Assembly: GCA_947172705.1 (NCBI GenBank)
Contig: CAMWCA010000008.1
Location: forward strand, 1 to 64,000
Length of the DNA stretch: 64,000 bases
Reading direction: 5' to 3'
Source of the DNA: an uncultured Lachnospiraceae bacterium
Lineage (GTDB): Bacteria; Bacillota; Clostridia; Lachnospirales; Lachnospiraceae
The notes under the pieces were generated by a model. That model was not told the origin of the DNA, did no database searches, and was given only the letters and a program-made list of their open reading frames with translations. Positions 1 through 8,858 of this stretch are shown one piece after another. How positions within the stretch are numbered: the stretch's first letter is position 1; each line of letters starts with the position of its first letter. Position numbers and translations under genes: made by a program.

Positions 1-349
1 TTTTCTGCACGGCAAATGCGCCCGTCAGCACATTGTCAAGGACGTTCTGATTTTCAAGCAGATAGATGCTCTGAAAAACGAATCCGCAATTTTTTCTCCT
101 GAACACCGCAAGCTGATCGTTGGTATAGCCCGAAATCTCGGTGTCACCGAAAAATACCTTTCCAAGAGTGGGCTTATCCATTCCCGAAAGGGCATAGAGC
201 AGGGTGGACTTTCCCGAACCCGAAGCGCCCATGATGACAGTAAAATCGCCCTCCATGATCTCCAAATCGAGATTCTTGATAACGTGCTGCTGGGTGGCGC
301 CGTTTGAAAAAGACTTGCACAGCTTTTCTGTATGCAAAATAGGGATCAT
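1..349 (-). CDS. ABC transporter ATP-binding protein, N-terminal part (partial)
   Basis: This is the first ~116 residues of an ABC ATPase; the rest lies beyond base 1. It starts MIPILHTEKL with an AAAGGT ribosome site upstream. Walker A (GASGSGKST) is at residues 41-49 and the Q-loop glutamine is near residue 93 (GFVFQS); the signature motif and Walker B are outside the window. The sequence style is that of MacB/LolD/BceA-type ATPases that energise an FtsX-like permease, so a permease gene probably follows off the edge. It lies downstream of a response regulator and sensor kinase on the same strand, a common arrangement for peptide-antibiotic response or export modules. Substrate and direction of transport cannot be read from this fragment. 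The family is secure; the role is inferred. Confidence 0.85.
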   Translation of the reverse strand, partial: MIPILHTEKLCKSFSNGATQQHVIKNLDLEIMEGDFTVIMGASGSGKSTLLYALSGMDKPTLGKVFFGDTEISGYTNDQLAVFRRKNCGFVFQSIYLLENQNVLDNVLTGAFAVQK

Positions 350-457
350 ATATAACACTACCTTTCAAACACATGATTGTTGTATCCTAAGATAGTATTA
401 TACATGATCCCGTCCATAATTTCCTTGCCAGAATCTTGTCAAATTCTTGTCTTTTTC

Positions 458-1744
458 TTAACCAAGGGGAATAAGCAGCGTTACCCGCAGTCCGCTTTCG
501 TTTCTTACGGATAGCTCTCCGCCCATTTTATCCATGAGTATCCTTGCGATATACAGACCCAAACCGCTGCCTTCCTTGTCGCCATGTTCCTTTCCGCGAT
601 AGAATTTGTTGGTGATAAGTTCTATCTCATCTTCGGGAACGCCCGATCCGCTGTCACTGATCGACATCTCAAGAAAGCTCTCATCAAGACGGAAAGAAAT
701 GTCTATGGGAGTACCTGCGTATTTGTAAGAATTGGATAGGATATTGCCGATAACCTGCGACAAACGCAGCTTGTCAGTATGAACAATGACCTGCGGTATT
801 TCGGATATACGCACAAGCCCTCTGTCATCGTATTCGGAGACGATCTCTGCTATCACAGCGGAATTTTCGTCCGCGCATTTTACCTTGAACGCACCTAAGT
901 CCTCCAAGGTTGAAGAAAACAGGTCGCCTACAAGTAACGCTATTTCATCTGCCCTTCTATAGACGTTATTCATCTTCACGATCATATCTTCCGTGACTGT
1001 TATTTCCTGACCCTCATTCTGAGCAAATACCGCCGCCATCAGCTCAGATGTGAGTTTAATACCCGTCACAGGCGTTTTCAGGTCGTGAGAAAGCGACGCA
1101 ATAAGCTCACGCTCTTTTTTCTGCAAGGAAAGCTCTCTTGCTCTGGACGCTTTCAGCTCTTCCCGCATGATATCAAAGCTCTCCGAAAAAGCGCCGAACA
1201 TATTGCCTTTATCCATTTCAAGAGGTCGGTCAAGATCGCCTGCCGCCACATAAGCTGCAAAATCTTTCATCTTAGCAAATGGTAGTATGATCCTTTTGCG
1301 GATATACGCCCCGAAAGTCGCCGCTGCACCGATCAGAAGACAACCGCATACGCAATAAACAGCGATAATATTTGTACGCAGACTCTCAAAACGCTTATTG
1401 CTGTCTGTGAGCACGATGCTGCCCGTTATCTGATTATTTTCTGTGATATAGGTATAGGGATAACGCCTTTGCATTGCCGTCTCAACGGTTATTGCTTCCG
1501 AACGGTCGGAACGGTTATCATAAATAGCATTCCCGTTTATATCAAGTATCACATATTCCCGTTCCGGAGCTGTGTTTTCAGGCGGCATATCCTCCCGAAC
1601 CATCTTATGCGCAATCTCATTGAGCAAAAGCACGTCATAATTGTTTTGTGAAAAATCGTCTGTGCCGGTGATCCTCACAACAGCAAACAGCCCCACAGCG
1701 AGCAACAGCACAAGAAGCGCCATAAATCTGTAATATCCTTTCAT
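458..1744 (-). CDS. Membrane sensor histidine kinase
   Basis: A 428-residue sensor kinase that autophosphorylates on histidine and passes the phosphate to the regulator encoded just upstream. TM1 is at about residues 7-24, an extracytoplasmic sensor region at about 25-125, TM2 at about 126-147, then a HAMP-like linker, HisKA with His220 in SLSHDLKTP, and a HATPase domain with the N box (GNILSNSYK), DSGSG and GSGLGLYIA. I chose the ATG at 1744 because it overlaps the regulator stop codon as ATGA; a longer frame to 1780 would run inside the regulator gene. The large external domain argues against an intramembrane-sensing BceS-type kinase. With the adjacent ABC ATPase it may sense an envelope stress or peptide; that ligand is inference. 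Confidence 0.9.
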   Translation of the reverse strand: MKGYYRFMALLVLLLAVGLFAVVRITGTDDFSQNNYDVLLLNEIAHKMVREDMPPENTAPEREYVILDINGNAIYDNRSDRSEAITVETAMQRRYPYTYITENNQITGSIVLTDSNKRFESLRTNIIAVYCVCGCLLIGAAATFGAYIRKRIILPFAKMKDFAAYVAAGDLDRPLEMDKGNMFGAFSESFDIMREELKASRARELSLQKKERELIASLSHDLKTPVTGIKLTSELMAAVFAQNEGQEITVTEDMIVKMNNVYRRADEIALLVGDLFSSTLEDLGAFKVKCADENSAVIAEIVSEYDDRGLVRISEIPQVIVHTDKLRLSQVIGNILSNSYKYAGTPIDISFRLDESFLEMSISDSGSGVPEDEIELITNKFYRGKEHGDKEGSGLGLYIARILMDKMGGELSVRNESGLRVTLLIPLG

Positions 1745-2466
1745 AGTGCCGTCTCTTCCATCATGTAGCCCACACCCCATACGGTTTTTATAAGCTGCGG
1801 TTCTTTGGGGTCGGCTTCGATCTTTTCACGCAGATGCCGAATATGTACGGCGATGGTACCCTCATTGATATACGCATTCTCCCACACATCCTTAAGCAGA
1901 TCCTCCTTTGAAACCACCTTGCCCCTGTTTGTGTAAAGATAATACAGCAGCTTGTATTCCAGTGCTTTGAGGGTGATCTCCCTGCCGTCTGCAATGATCT
2001 TGTGAATATTTGTGTTAAGGTACACTTCCCCTGTCAGCTTAACAAGACCGTCCTCATTCTGCTGAAAATCTCGGACAGCGTGGGTATCATTCCGTGTCCT
2101 GTCGTATCTTAAAACGGCGGCTTTCACCTTGGCAAGCAGAACACTGAGCGTATAGGGTTTTTTGATATAATCATCGCCGCCTATGTTCAGAGCGATAAGC
2201 ACATCATCGTCGCTTGTCCGGGCACTTATGAAGAATATTGGCAGGTCATAATTTTCCCGTATCTTCCTGCAAAGATCGAAGCCTGATTTTTCGCCAAGAT
2301 TAATATCAAGCAAGAGCAATGAAACATCGTGTTTTTCAAGAAAAGCTACCGCATCAGCATAGCATGTTACATAGGAAGTCTTTACGCCGAACATATTGAA
2401 ATATTCGGAAGTAGCCGTGGCTATCATCTCATCATCATCTATCATCAGGACTTTATAGCTTTCCAA
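1741..2466 (-). CDS. OmpR-family response regulator
   Basis: A 241-residue DNA-binding response regulator. The receiver domain has the acidic pocket (IDDDE at residues 9-13), the phosphoacceptor Asp54 in LLLDINLG and the conserved lysine in DDYIKKPY. The C-terminal half is an OmpR/PhoB winged helix ending in VWGVGYMME. The likely start is TTG (MESYKV) preceded by GGGAGA; the only nearby ATG is in another frame and terminates quickly. The stop overlaps the kinase start by four bases, so the two are translationally coupled. It probably controls the downstream ABC genes and possibly itself. Confidence 0.88.
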   Translation of the reverse strand: MESYKVLMIDDDEMIATATSEYFNMFGVKTSYVTCYADAVAFLEKHDVSLLLLDINLGEKSGFDLCRKIRENYDLPIFFISARTSDDDVLIALNIGGDDYIKKPYTLSVLLAKVKAAVLRYDRTRNDTHAVRDFQQNEDGLVKLTGEVYLNTNIHKIIADGREITLKALEYKLLYYLYTNRGKVVSKEDLLKDVWENAYINEGTIAVHIRHLREKIEADPKEPQLIKTVWGVGYMMEETAL

Positions 2467-2543
2467 ATCTATAATTCATCTCCCTCATTTTATCCTTACT
2501 ATGTGTAAACATCTTATCTTATTTTATATAAATTATCTACGCC

Positions 2544-2552
2544 AGTATAGCA
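2544..2552 (-). promoter_or_regulatory. Extended -10 promoter for the RR-HK-ABC operon
   Basis: Read on the minus strand this is TGCTATACT, an extended -10 element, with a weak TTTACT -35 box 17 bases upstream. It lies about 80 bases before the response-regulator start, in an AT-rich leader. Assignment is by consensus match only. Confidence 0.45.
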
Positions 2553-2689
2553 TACCAAAACTCAAAAGTAAATTATCCCTGATCTGCATCATAAAATCAC
2601 TTTTCATCATGCACAAATTCTCCATTTCTATTTTTATGCACGATATCATACACATTTTTCATTATTTTTAATTTTTGTGCACGATTACC

Positions 2690-2718
2690 TTGCACTTATC
2701 TCATATTACGAGTATACT
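2690..2718 (+). promoter_or_regulatory. SigA-type promoter of the AAA ATPase gene
   Basis: TTGCAC (2690-2695) and TATACT (2713-2718) are separated by exactly 17 bases, 25 bases before the ATG. An AAAGGAGG ribosome site follows at about 2726-2733. The gene is therefore an independent unit. Confidence 0.6.
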
Positions 2719-2742
2719 ATAGACTAAAGGAGGCAACAATTT

Positions 2743-3963
2743 ATGAAATTAAAAAGGGATCTTTATCTGCAACAAATCAGACCATTTTATGAATCAGATA
2801 TCATCAAGGTCATTACCGGAGTCCGCCGTGCTGGAAAATCTGTTTTATTGAATTTCATTATGGAAGAGTTAATTGAATCTGGAATTGATGACAGGCATGT
2901 TATTTATCTTAATCTGGAAGATATGGATTATGAATATATTGTGAATGCTTCCGATTTAAACAAAGAAATAAAATCCCGCATTCACGATAACGAAAAATAT
3001 TATGTGTTTCTGGATGAAATTCAACATATTACAAATTTTGAAAAAGCTCTGGCTTCCTTTCGTGCCACATTAAATATTTCGCTTTTTGTGACCGGAAGCA
3101 ATTCCACTCTTTTATCCGGTGAACTTGCAGCATTATTGACCGGGCGTACGGTTGAATTTGAAGTATTGCCATTTTCCTTCTGGGAGCTAAAAGAGTATTT
3201 GGAATTGAATGGGAAATCTTTCGCCGAAGATATGTTTTACGACTATCTGAAATGGGGCGGATTTCCATTAAGATTTGATTATGCAGATGAAACAGCTTCC
3301 CGACGATATTTGACAAATTTATATGAGAGTATTATAAATCGTGATATTGTCAAAAAATCAAGAAATATCGACAGAAAATTATTTATGGACATTTCCCTGT
3401 ATATACTTGCAAATGCCGGGAAGGAATTCTCCGCAGATAACATCTGCGACTACTATAAACAGCAAAACGGCAAAGATGTAGCAAGAAGAACCATATACAA
3501 TTACCTAGATAAAATGAAAAAAGCCTATTTAATCCATCCCGTGTCAAAATATAACATTGTAGGAAAAGCCGCATTAAAAAATCGGGAAAAATATTACGCC
3601 GTAGACATGGGATTTCGAACAATCAATACTAACACGATCAATTTTGAGGATACGTTCTTCCTGGAAAATATCATTTTTAATGAACTTCTCACTGGTGGAT
3701 ATCATGTTTTTACAGGAAAAACCTTCAAGGGAGAAATTGATTTTGTAGCAATCAAAGATGGAAAAAAATGCTTTATTCAGGTTTCCTATCTGCTTGCATC
3801 ACCAGATACCATCAAACGTGAATTTGGCGCCTATGATAAAATTACAGATGCATCGCCAAAGTATGTTCTATCCCTTGACAAATTAGATATGAGCCAAAAC
3901 GGGATCATCCACATGAACATTTTAGATTTTCTTCTTCACAAAAAAGAATTGATGCTGTCCTAA
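2743..3963 (+). CDS. AAA ATPase with DUF4143 domain
   Basis: A 406-residue protein of the AAA_14/DUF4143 family, common but poorly understood in anaerobes and archaea. Walker A is GVRRAGKS (residues 26-33) and Walker B is VFLDEIQ (about 88-94); a sensor-like VTGSNS follows. The C-terminal half has a winged-helix-like stretch (DYYKQQNGKDVARRTIYNYL) and the DUF4143 end, which in related proteins resembles a restriction-endonuclease fold (GEIDFVAIKDGKKCFIQVSY here keeps a D...K pattern). The gene is clearly AT-richer than its right-hand neighbours and sits alone on the plus strand, which suggests acquisition. Its stop overlaps the rsgA stop by four bases. Molecular function is unknown; proposals for the family include toxin-like or DNA-transaction roles. 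Confidence 0.85.
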   Translation: MKLKRDLYLQQIRPFYESDIIKVITGVRRAGKSVLLNFIMEELIESGIDDRHVIYLNLEDMDYEYIVNASDLNKEIKSRIHDNEKYYVFLDEIQHITNFEKALASFRATLNISLFVTGSNSTLLSGELAALLTGRTVEFEVLPFSFWELKEYLELNGKSFAEDMFYDYLKWGGFPLRFDYADETASRRYLTNLYESIINRDIVKKSRNIDRKLFMDISLYILANAGKEFSADNICDYYKQQNGKDVARRTIYNYLDKMKKAYLIHPVSKYNIVGKAALKNREKYYAVDMGFRTINTNTINFEDTFFLENIIFNELLTGGYHVFTGKTFKGEIDFVAIKDGKKCFIQVSYLLASPDTIKREFGAYDKITDASPKYVLSLDKLDMSQNGIIHMNILDFLLHKKELMLS

Positions 3964-4841
3964 TATTTTCTCCTGCCCTTCAATTCTTCATACAGCGCCT
4001 TGTAGTTTTCATACCGCACCCTGCTGATCTCTCCCCTGACCAGCGCGTCCTTCACGCCGCATTCCGGCTCGCTCACATGGCTGCATCCTCCGAAGCGGCA
4101 GTTCTTCTCATAGGGCGCAAACTCCGGATAACACCCTCCCAGCTCTTCCTTCTCCATTTCCTCCAGGTTTAAGGAGGTAAACCCCGGCGTATCCATAATG
4201 AAGGTATCCTCATCCAGTGCAAAAAGCTGGGCATGTCGGGTGGTATGTTTTCCCCGGTCGATCTTCTCGCTGATCTCTCCGGTCTCCATATTCGCCTCCG
4301 GAAAAAGAGCGTTGATAATGGTAGATTTCCCTACGCCGCTGGGACCTGCCACCACTGTGGTCTTTCCCTTCAGATATTTCCGGATCTCTTCCATTCCCTG
4401 TCCCCTTGCGCCGCTTACAAAGAGCAAAGGGTAACCGCTGCCTCCGTATGCCTGCTCCAATGCCTCAATGCCGCTGTCCTCTGCAAGATCCTTCTTATTA
4501 AAACAGATCACAGCCTCCAGCCCCTGCCGCTCCATGGTGATCAGAAAGCGGTCCAGCAAATTGAAATTGGGCGCCGGCTTTGTCACGGCAAAAATCACCA
4601 GTGCCTGGTCAATATTAGCGGACGCCGGACGGATCAATGCGTTTTTTCTGGCTCCAATCCGAATAATGTTGCCTGTAAGCAGCTTATGGTCTGTTACCTC
4701 TATCTCTACATTATCGCCTACCAAAGGCTTTTGCTTTTCTTTTCTGAAAATCCCCTTCGCCTTACATTCTACCAATCCCATAGGGGTATATACATAATAA
4801 AAACCTGCAATTCCTTTTATGATCTTTCCCTGCACCGCCAT
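3960..4841 (-). CDS. rsgA: Ribosome small subunit-dependent GTPase RsgA
   Basis: A 293-residue circularly permuted GTPase that assists late maturation of the 30S subunit. An N-terminal OB fold (residues 1-65) precedes the permuted G motifs: NKKD at 115-118, GPSGVGKST at 166-174 and DTPG at 217-220. A C-terminal zinc knuckle is formed by Cys248, Cys253, His255 and Cys261. The ATG lies six bases after the prkC stop, with its ribosome site inside prkC. The prkC-rsgA linkage is typical of Clostridia and Bacilli, where PrkC can phosphorylate this GTPase. It is the last gene of the murE-to-rsgA run. Confidence 0.97.
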   Translation of the reverse strand: MAVQGKIIKGIAGFYYVYTPMGLVECKAKGIFRKEKQKPLVGDNVEIEVTDHKLLTGNIIRIGARKNALIRPASANIDQALVIFAVTKPAPNFNLLDRFLITMERQGLEAVICFNKKDLAEDSGIEALEQAYGGSGYPLLFVSGARGQGMEEIRKYLKGKTTVVAGPSGVGKSTIINALFPEANMETGEISEKIDRGKHTTRHAQLFALDEDTFIMDTPGFTSLNLEEMEKEELGGCYPEFAPYEKNCRFGGCSHVSEPECGVKDALVRGEISRVRYENYKALYEELKGRRKY

Positions 4842-4847
4842 CTGACC

Positions 4848-7064
4848 CTACTCCGCTGCAAACTGAACGGGTCTTCTGACCTCTTTATTTTCCGTAGTGC
4901 CTTCTATGGTGGTCACACTGCCATCCTCGTTGGTAACGGTGGTGGTTTCCGTAGTATTTACATATTGGAATAAAATAACACCTGTTCCCACTTTAATGCC
5001 TGTAATATTCTGCTGTTGAATCGGAAAGGACGCCGTCTGGGTGCTTAAAAGCTGAACGCCATCGTCCGCCATCAAAGTTACCGTAACCATGGTACCGGAT
5101 TTATAGCCGGGATCTTCCTCCGGCGTGGGCGCCGAAATACTGTCTGTAAATCGATAGGTTGCCTGTGCCGGTCCTATACTGATGCTGATATCCACTTTCG
5201 TACCTTCTTCCACGTAAGAACCTACGGAATAGCTCTGGTAGCACACCAATCCAGATAACGCCGGATCTTCATGGTTTACCTCTGACACCACGCCCATATC
5301 AAGCCCTGCTTCGATCAGCAGCGCCATTGCCTCTTCTTCACTTTTGCCCATCAGATCAGGCACTCTCACCTTGGCGTTTTCTTCCCCCAGGCTGATGCGA
5401 ATGGTCACCGCCGTTCCTCCCGGCGCCTTGGAGCCTGCCGAAGGAGACTGGGTAATAATATTCCCCTCTTTGATGTAAGCGTCATATCCGCTGGTCTTAT
5501 TCACTACAAATCCCGTTTTGCTTAAAGTGGCAACGCCTTCCGCTTCCGACATGCCTACCACATCAGGCACTTCCACACCTTCTGAACCTGCGCTCACGGT
5601 GATCACTACATTGCTGCCCTCTGTCAGCATCGTGCCTGGCTCCTCGCTTGCCTTCATAACGATCCCAGGTTCATATTCAATGCTCTCCTCGTATTCGATC
5701 TCAGGTGTCAGACCTAAATTCAGCAATGTGACCTTCACATCGTCCACATTTCTGCCTACCACTTCCACCATGGCAACCTGCTCTTTTTCTTCTTCCTCCT
5801 GTTCCTGCTCCTGGGCATTTGCATTGCCCTTCCCAAACAGGTCAAACTCAAAAAGTCCTACCGCATTTCCCACAAGGAACAAAACGATACAACCCACTAA
5901 AACAGCGGCAACTACTGCAAGAACAGTGGTAATGCGCTCCATTTTCGGGTCATAATCCTCTTCCTCGTCGTCTTCCTCGTCGTCTTCCTCCTCATCCTCA
6001 TCTTCATAATATTCATATTCGGACTCATAGTACTCAGCTTCCTCCTCGTCCTCTTCATCCTCTTCTTCCACCACATATTTTTTTCTTGCCGATCTTTTTA
6101 CGTCAGCCTCCTTGCGCAGATGGATCGCTTCTTCCAGGCTGTCCCTGTGCTGGGACTGCTTCTTAATCCGTTCCATATCGCTGTCCGTGATCATTTTTGT
6201 AGAACCATCCTCGTCCGGATCGATCACCTTCACAAAATCCTCGTCCGGTGTCATAAGAGAACGTTTCAGATCCACGATCAGCTCTCCCATGGTCTGGTAG
6301 CGGCGGTCAGGGCTTTTCTGGCAGCATTTGAAAACGATCTGTTCCACACTGACAGGAATTTCCGATATATATTCTCTGGGGGAGGGCATTTCCTCCTGTA
6401 TATGTTTAATGGCAATTGCCACCGTGGTTTCTCCGTTAAAAGGCACCCTGCCTGTGAGCATTTCAAACATGGTAATACCAAGGGAATAGATATCGCTCTT
6501 TTCGTCGGAATACCCTCCCCTTGCCTGCTCCGGAGAGGTATAGTGCACCGATCCCATAACATTAGAAGTGATGGTATTACTGGTGGCTGCCTTAGCAATG
6601 CCAAAGTCCGTCACCTTCACTTTTCCCTCTTTGGAAATAATAATATTCTGCGGTTTGATGTCTCTGTGAATGATATGATTGTTGTGAGCAGCTTCAATCC
6701 CCATGCTCACCTGAATGGCAATACTGACAGCTTCCTTTACCGAAAGCCTTGCCTTTCTTTCAATATATTTTTTCAGGGTAATCCCCTCTACCAGCTCCAT
6801 TACAATAAAATAGACGCCATTTTCCTCTCCTACATCATACACATTTACAATATTAGGATGGGCAAGCCCTGCTGCCGCCTGCGCCTCGATTCTGAATTTG
6901 GATACAAAGTTGGCGTTCTCACTGAATTCCTGCTTCAGCACCTTCACCGCCACCTGGCGGTTCAGCTTATGATCCTTTGCCTTATAGACATCAGACATTC
7001 CGCCTGTACCAATTCTCTCCAATATTTCGTAACGATCTCCGATTATCATTCCAATTTTAATCAT
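4848..7064 (-). CDS. prkC: PASTA-domain Ser/Thr protein kinase PrkC (Stk1)
   Basis: A 738-residue membrane eukaryotic-type kinase that senses cell-wall fragments and phosphorylates division and wall-synthesis proteins. The kinase domain spans about residues 12-270: glycine loop GTGGMSDVY, Lys41, HRDIKPQN with Asp135, DFG at 153-155, activation loop ending SPEQ. A very acidic juxtamembrane linker (about 332-372, nearly all Glu/Asp/Tyr) precedes one TM helix at about 380-403. Outside are three PASTA repeats starting near residues 432, 498 and 566, then a C-terminal extension without obvious homology. The ATG at 7064 has AGAGGTAG just upstream. The phosphatase gene ends 16 bases upstream. The acidic linker is unusually dense. 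Confidence 0.96.
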   Translation of the reverse strand: MIKIGMIIGDRYEILERIGTGGMSDVYKAKDHKLNRQVAVKVLKQEFSENANFVSKFRIEAQAAAGLAHPNIVNVYDVGEENGVYFIVMELVEGITLKKYIERKARLSVKEAVSIAIQVSMGIEAAHNNHIIHRDIKPQNIIISKEGKVKVTDFGIAKAATSNTITSNVMGSVHYTSPEQARGGYSDEKSDIYSLGITMFEMLTGRVPFNGETTVAIAIKHIQEEMPSPREYISEIPVSVEQIVFKCCQKSPDRRYQTMGELIVDLKRSLMTPDEDFVKVIDPDEDGSTKMITDSDMERIKKQSQHRDSLEEAIHLRKEADVKRSARKKYVVEEEDEEDEEEAEYYESEYEYYEDEDEEEDDEEDDEEEDYDPKMERITTVLAVVAAVLVGCIVLFLVGNAVGLFEFDLFGKGNANAQEQEQEEEEKEQVAMVEVVGRNVDDVKVTLLNLGLTPEIEYEESIEYEPGIVMKASEEPGTMLTEGSNVVITVSAGSEGVEVPDVVGMSEAEGVATLSKTGFVVNKTSGYDAYIKEGNIITQSPSAGSKAPGGTAVTIRISLGEENAKVRVPDLMGKSEEEAMALLIEAGLDMGVVSEVNHEDPALSGLVCYQSYSVGSYVEEGTKVDISISIGPAQATYRFTDSISAPTPEEDPGYKSGTMVTVTLMADDGVQLLSTQTASFPIQQQNITGIKVGTGVILFQYVNTTETTTVTNEDGSVTTIEGTTENKEVRRPVQFAAE

Positions 7065-7080
7065 ATCTACCTCTTACATC

Positions 7081-7815
7081 TCATTCTTTCGAGAATACAT
7101 CTATCAAAATAACTGCGATATTATCTTTCCCGCCATTGTCGTTTGCCGCCTCAATCAGCTTTCCGGCACGCTCTTCCAGAGAAATCCGTTCCCTTAAAAT
7201 GCTGCCAATGGTTTCATCCTCCAGCATATTGGTCAGCCCGTCGGAGCATATCAGTATGATGTCTCCCGGCTCAAGCTCCTCGTGAAAGAAATCGATCTCC
7301 ACCGTATCTAAGGCGCCTATTGCCCTGGTAATAATGTTTTTGTCCGGATGGTTTCTTGCCGCAACACGGTCAATGCTTCCCAAGCGAACCATTTCCTCCA
7401 CCAGGGAATGGTCACGTGTGATCTGTCTGATCTCATCATTTATAATATAAAGCCTGCTGTCCCCCACGTTTGCCACCTGCAGGTAATGTCCCAGGCAGGT
7501 TGCTGCTACTACAGTGCTTCCCATACCGTAAAGGCTGCTGTCCTCTTTTGCCTTTCGCCGGATCTGGTCGTTTGCCATACGGATGGCTTTTCCCAGTATC
7601 CGCACCGGATTCTTTTCAAAGCACCCTCTGATCTCTCTGACCATGGTCTCTACCGTACACTTGGAGGCATAATCTCCTGCGTTATGCCCTCCCATGCCGT
7701 CGGCAACAATAAAAATATTAGGAAGATTTCCAACAGAGGTCTCCGATACATATACAAAATCCTGATTTAATTTTCTTTTTTTCCCTATATCTGTCACAGA
7801 AAAGGATCGTAACAC
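7081..7815 (-). CDS. stp: PP2C-type Ser/Thr phosphatase Stp/PrpC
   Basis: A 244-residue PPM/PP2C phosphatase that reverses PrkC phosphorylation. Metal-binding motifs are present: ADGMGGHNAGD near residues 38-48, the VGDSRLY block, ICSDGLTNM, and a terminal NGGKDNIAVI. The start is GTG at 7815, preceded by GGAGG eight bases away; that ribosome site overlaps the end of rlmN. Its position between rlmN and prkC is the standard Firmicutes order. No membrane segment is seen, so it is cytosolic. Confidence 0.96.
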   Translation of the reverse strand: MLRSFSVTDIGKKRKLNQDFVYVSETSVGNLPNIFIVADGMGGHNAGDYASKCTVETMVREIRGCFEKNPVRILGKAIRMANDQIRRKAKEDSSLYGMGSTVVAATCLGHYLQVANVGDSRLYIINDEIRQITRDHSLVEEMVRLGSIDRVAARNHPDKNIITRAIGALDTVEIDFFHEELEPGDIILICSDGLTNMLEDETIGSILRERISLEERAGKLIEAANDNGGKDNIAVILIDVFSKE

Positions 7816-7826
7816 GATTTTACCTC

Positions 7827-8858
7827 CTACTGCAGCGCCTTTTGTCTTCTCCTCAATTGTCCGCAGGCGCCGTCAATATCTCTTCCCATTTCCCTTCTAA
7901 TAGTAACATTTATTCCATTTTTTTCAAGTTTATTTTTAAACGCTGTAATTTCAGAGGTCTCAGACTGAACGAAATTACGCTCCTTTATGGGATTTACCGG
8001 TATCAAATTGATATGGCAGTTTAACCCCCGCGTCAGCGCGGCAAGCTCCTGGGCGTCCTCCCTGGTATCGTTCACCCCTCCCACAAGGGCATATTCAAAG
8101 GTAATTCTTCTGCCGGTTTTTTCGAAATAATAAGCACATGCCTCTATCAGTTCTTCAATAGAATATCGGTTGGCTACAGGCATCAGTTTCCTGCGCTTCT
8201 CATCCGTTGCCGCGTGAAGAGATAAAGCAAGGGTGATCTGCAGCTTCTGATCCGCAAGCTGACGCATCCTGGGCGCCAGTCCGCAGGTAGAAACGGTGAT
8301 GCTGCGCTGACTGATATGTAAACCCTTTTCATCTGTTATAAGCGCCAGAAACCTTATAAGATTTTCATAATTATCCAGGGGCTCTCCCGTTCCCATAACT
8401 ACTACATTGGAGATCCGCTCCCCTGTCAGAAGGGTAATGGCATAGATCTGATCCAGCATTTCCGAGGGCGTCAGGGAGCGTTCCAGTCCATCTATGGTGG
8501 ATGCGCAGAAAGCGCAGCCCATCCTGCAGCCTACCTGAGAAGAAATGCACACACTGTTTCCATGTTTATACTTCATCCATACGCTTTCCACCAGCCTGCC
8601 GTCTCCCAGTTCAAAAAGATATTTTCTGGTGCCGTCTATTGCCGACTCCTGCATCCGGAGCTGTTTTAAAGCGGTAAGCTCATATCTTTGGGCGCATTTC
8701 TCCCTCAGTCCAATGGGAAGATTGGTCATTTCATCGAAGCTCCTTGCCAGCTTTTGATGCAGCCATTGATAGATCTGTCCTGCCCGAAAAGACTTTTCTC
8801 CCATCTCTTCCATTTCTTTTTTCAGTTCTTCCAGGGTATACGATTTTATATCCTTCAT
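7827..8858 (-). CDS. rlmN: 23S rRNA (adenine2503-C2)-methyltransferase RlmN
   Basis: A 343-residue radical SAM enzyme that methylates C2 of A2503 in 23S rRNA and also tRNA A37. The cluster motif is C111-x3-C115-x2-C118 (CRMGCAFC); the second catalytic cysteine is in IDGACGQL near the end. I chose the ATG at 8858 because it overlaps the rsmB stop (ATGA) and gives the family length; an open frame continues to 9038 but only inside rsmB. The regions VVVMGTGEPLDNY and LSLHAA are typical of the family. Confidence 0.97.
   Translation of the reverse strand: MKDIKSYTLEELKKEMEEMGEKSFRAGQIYQWLHQKLARSFDEMTNLPIGLREKCAQRYELTALKQLRMQESAIDGTRKYLFELGDGRLVESVWMKYKHGNSVCISSQVGCRMGCAFCASTIDGLERSLTPSEMLDQIYAITLLTGERISNVVVMGTGEPLDNYENLIRFLALITDEKGLHISQRSITVSTCGLAPRMRQLADQKLQITLALSLHAATDEKRRKLMPVANRYSIEELIEACAYYFEKTGRRITFEYALVGGVNDTREDAQELAALTRGLNCHINLIPVNPIKERNFVQSETSEITAFKNKLEKNGINVTIRREMGRDIDGACGQLRRRQKALQ

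Noticed and set aside
4233..4973. 246-codon open frame on the plus strand
   Set aside because: Antisense to rsgA, whose G motifs and zinc site are complete; no ribosome site or recognisable domain on the plus strand.
6120..7112. 330-codon open frame on the plus strand
   Set aside because: Antisense to the prkC kinase domain; high-GC third positions of the real gene keep this frame open.
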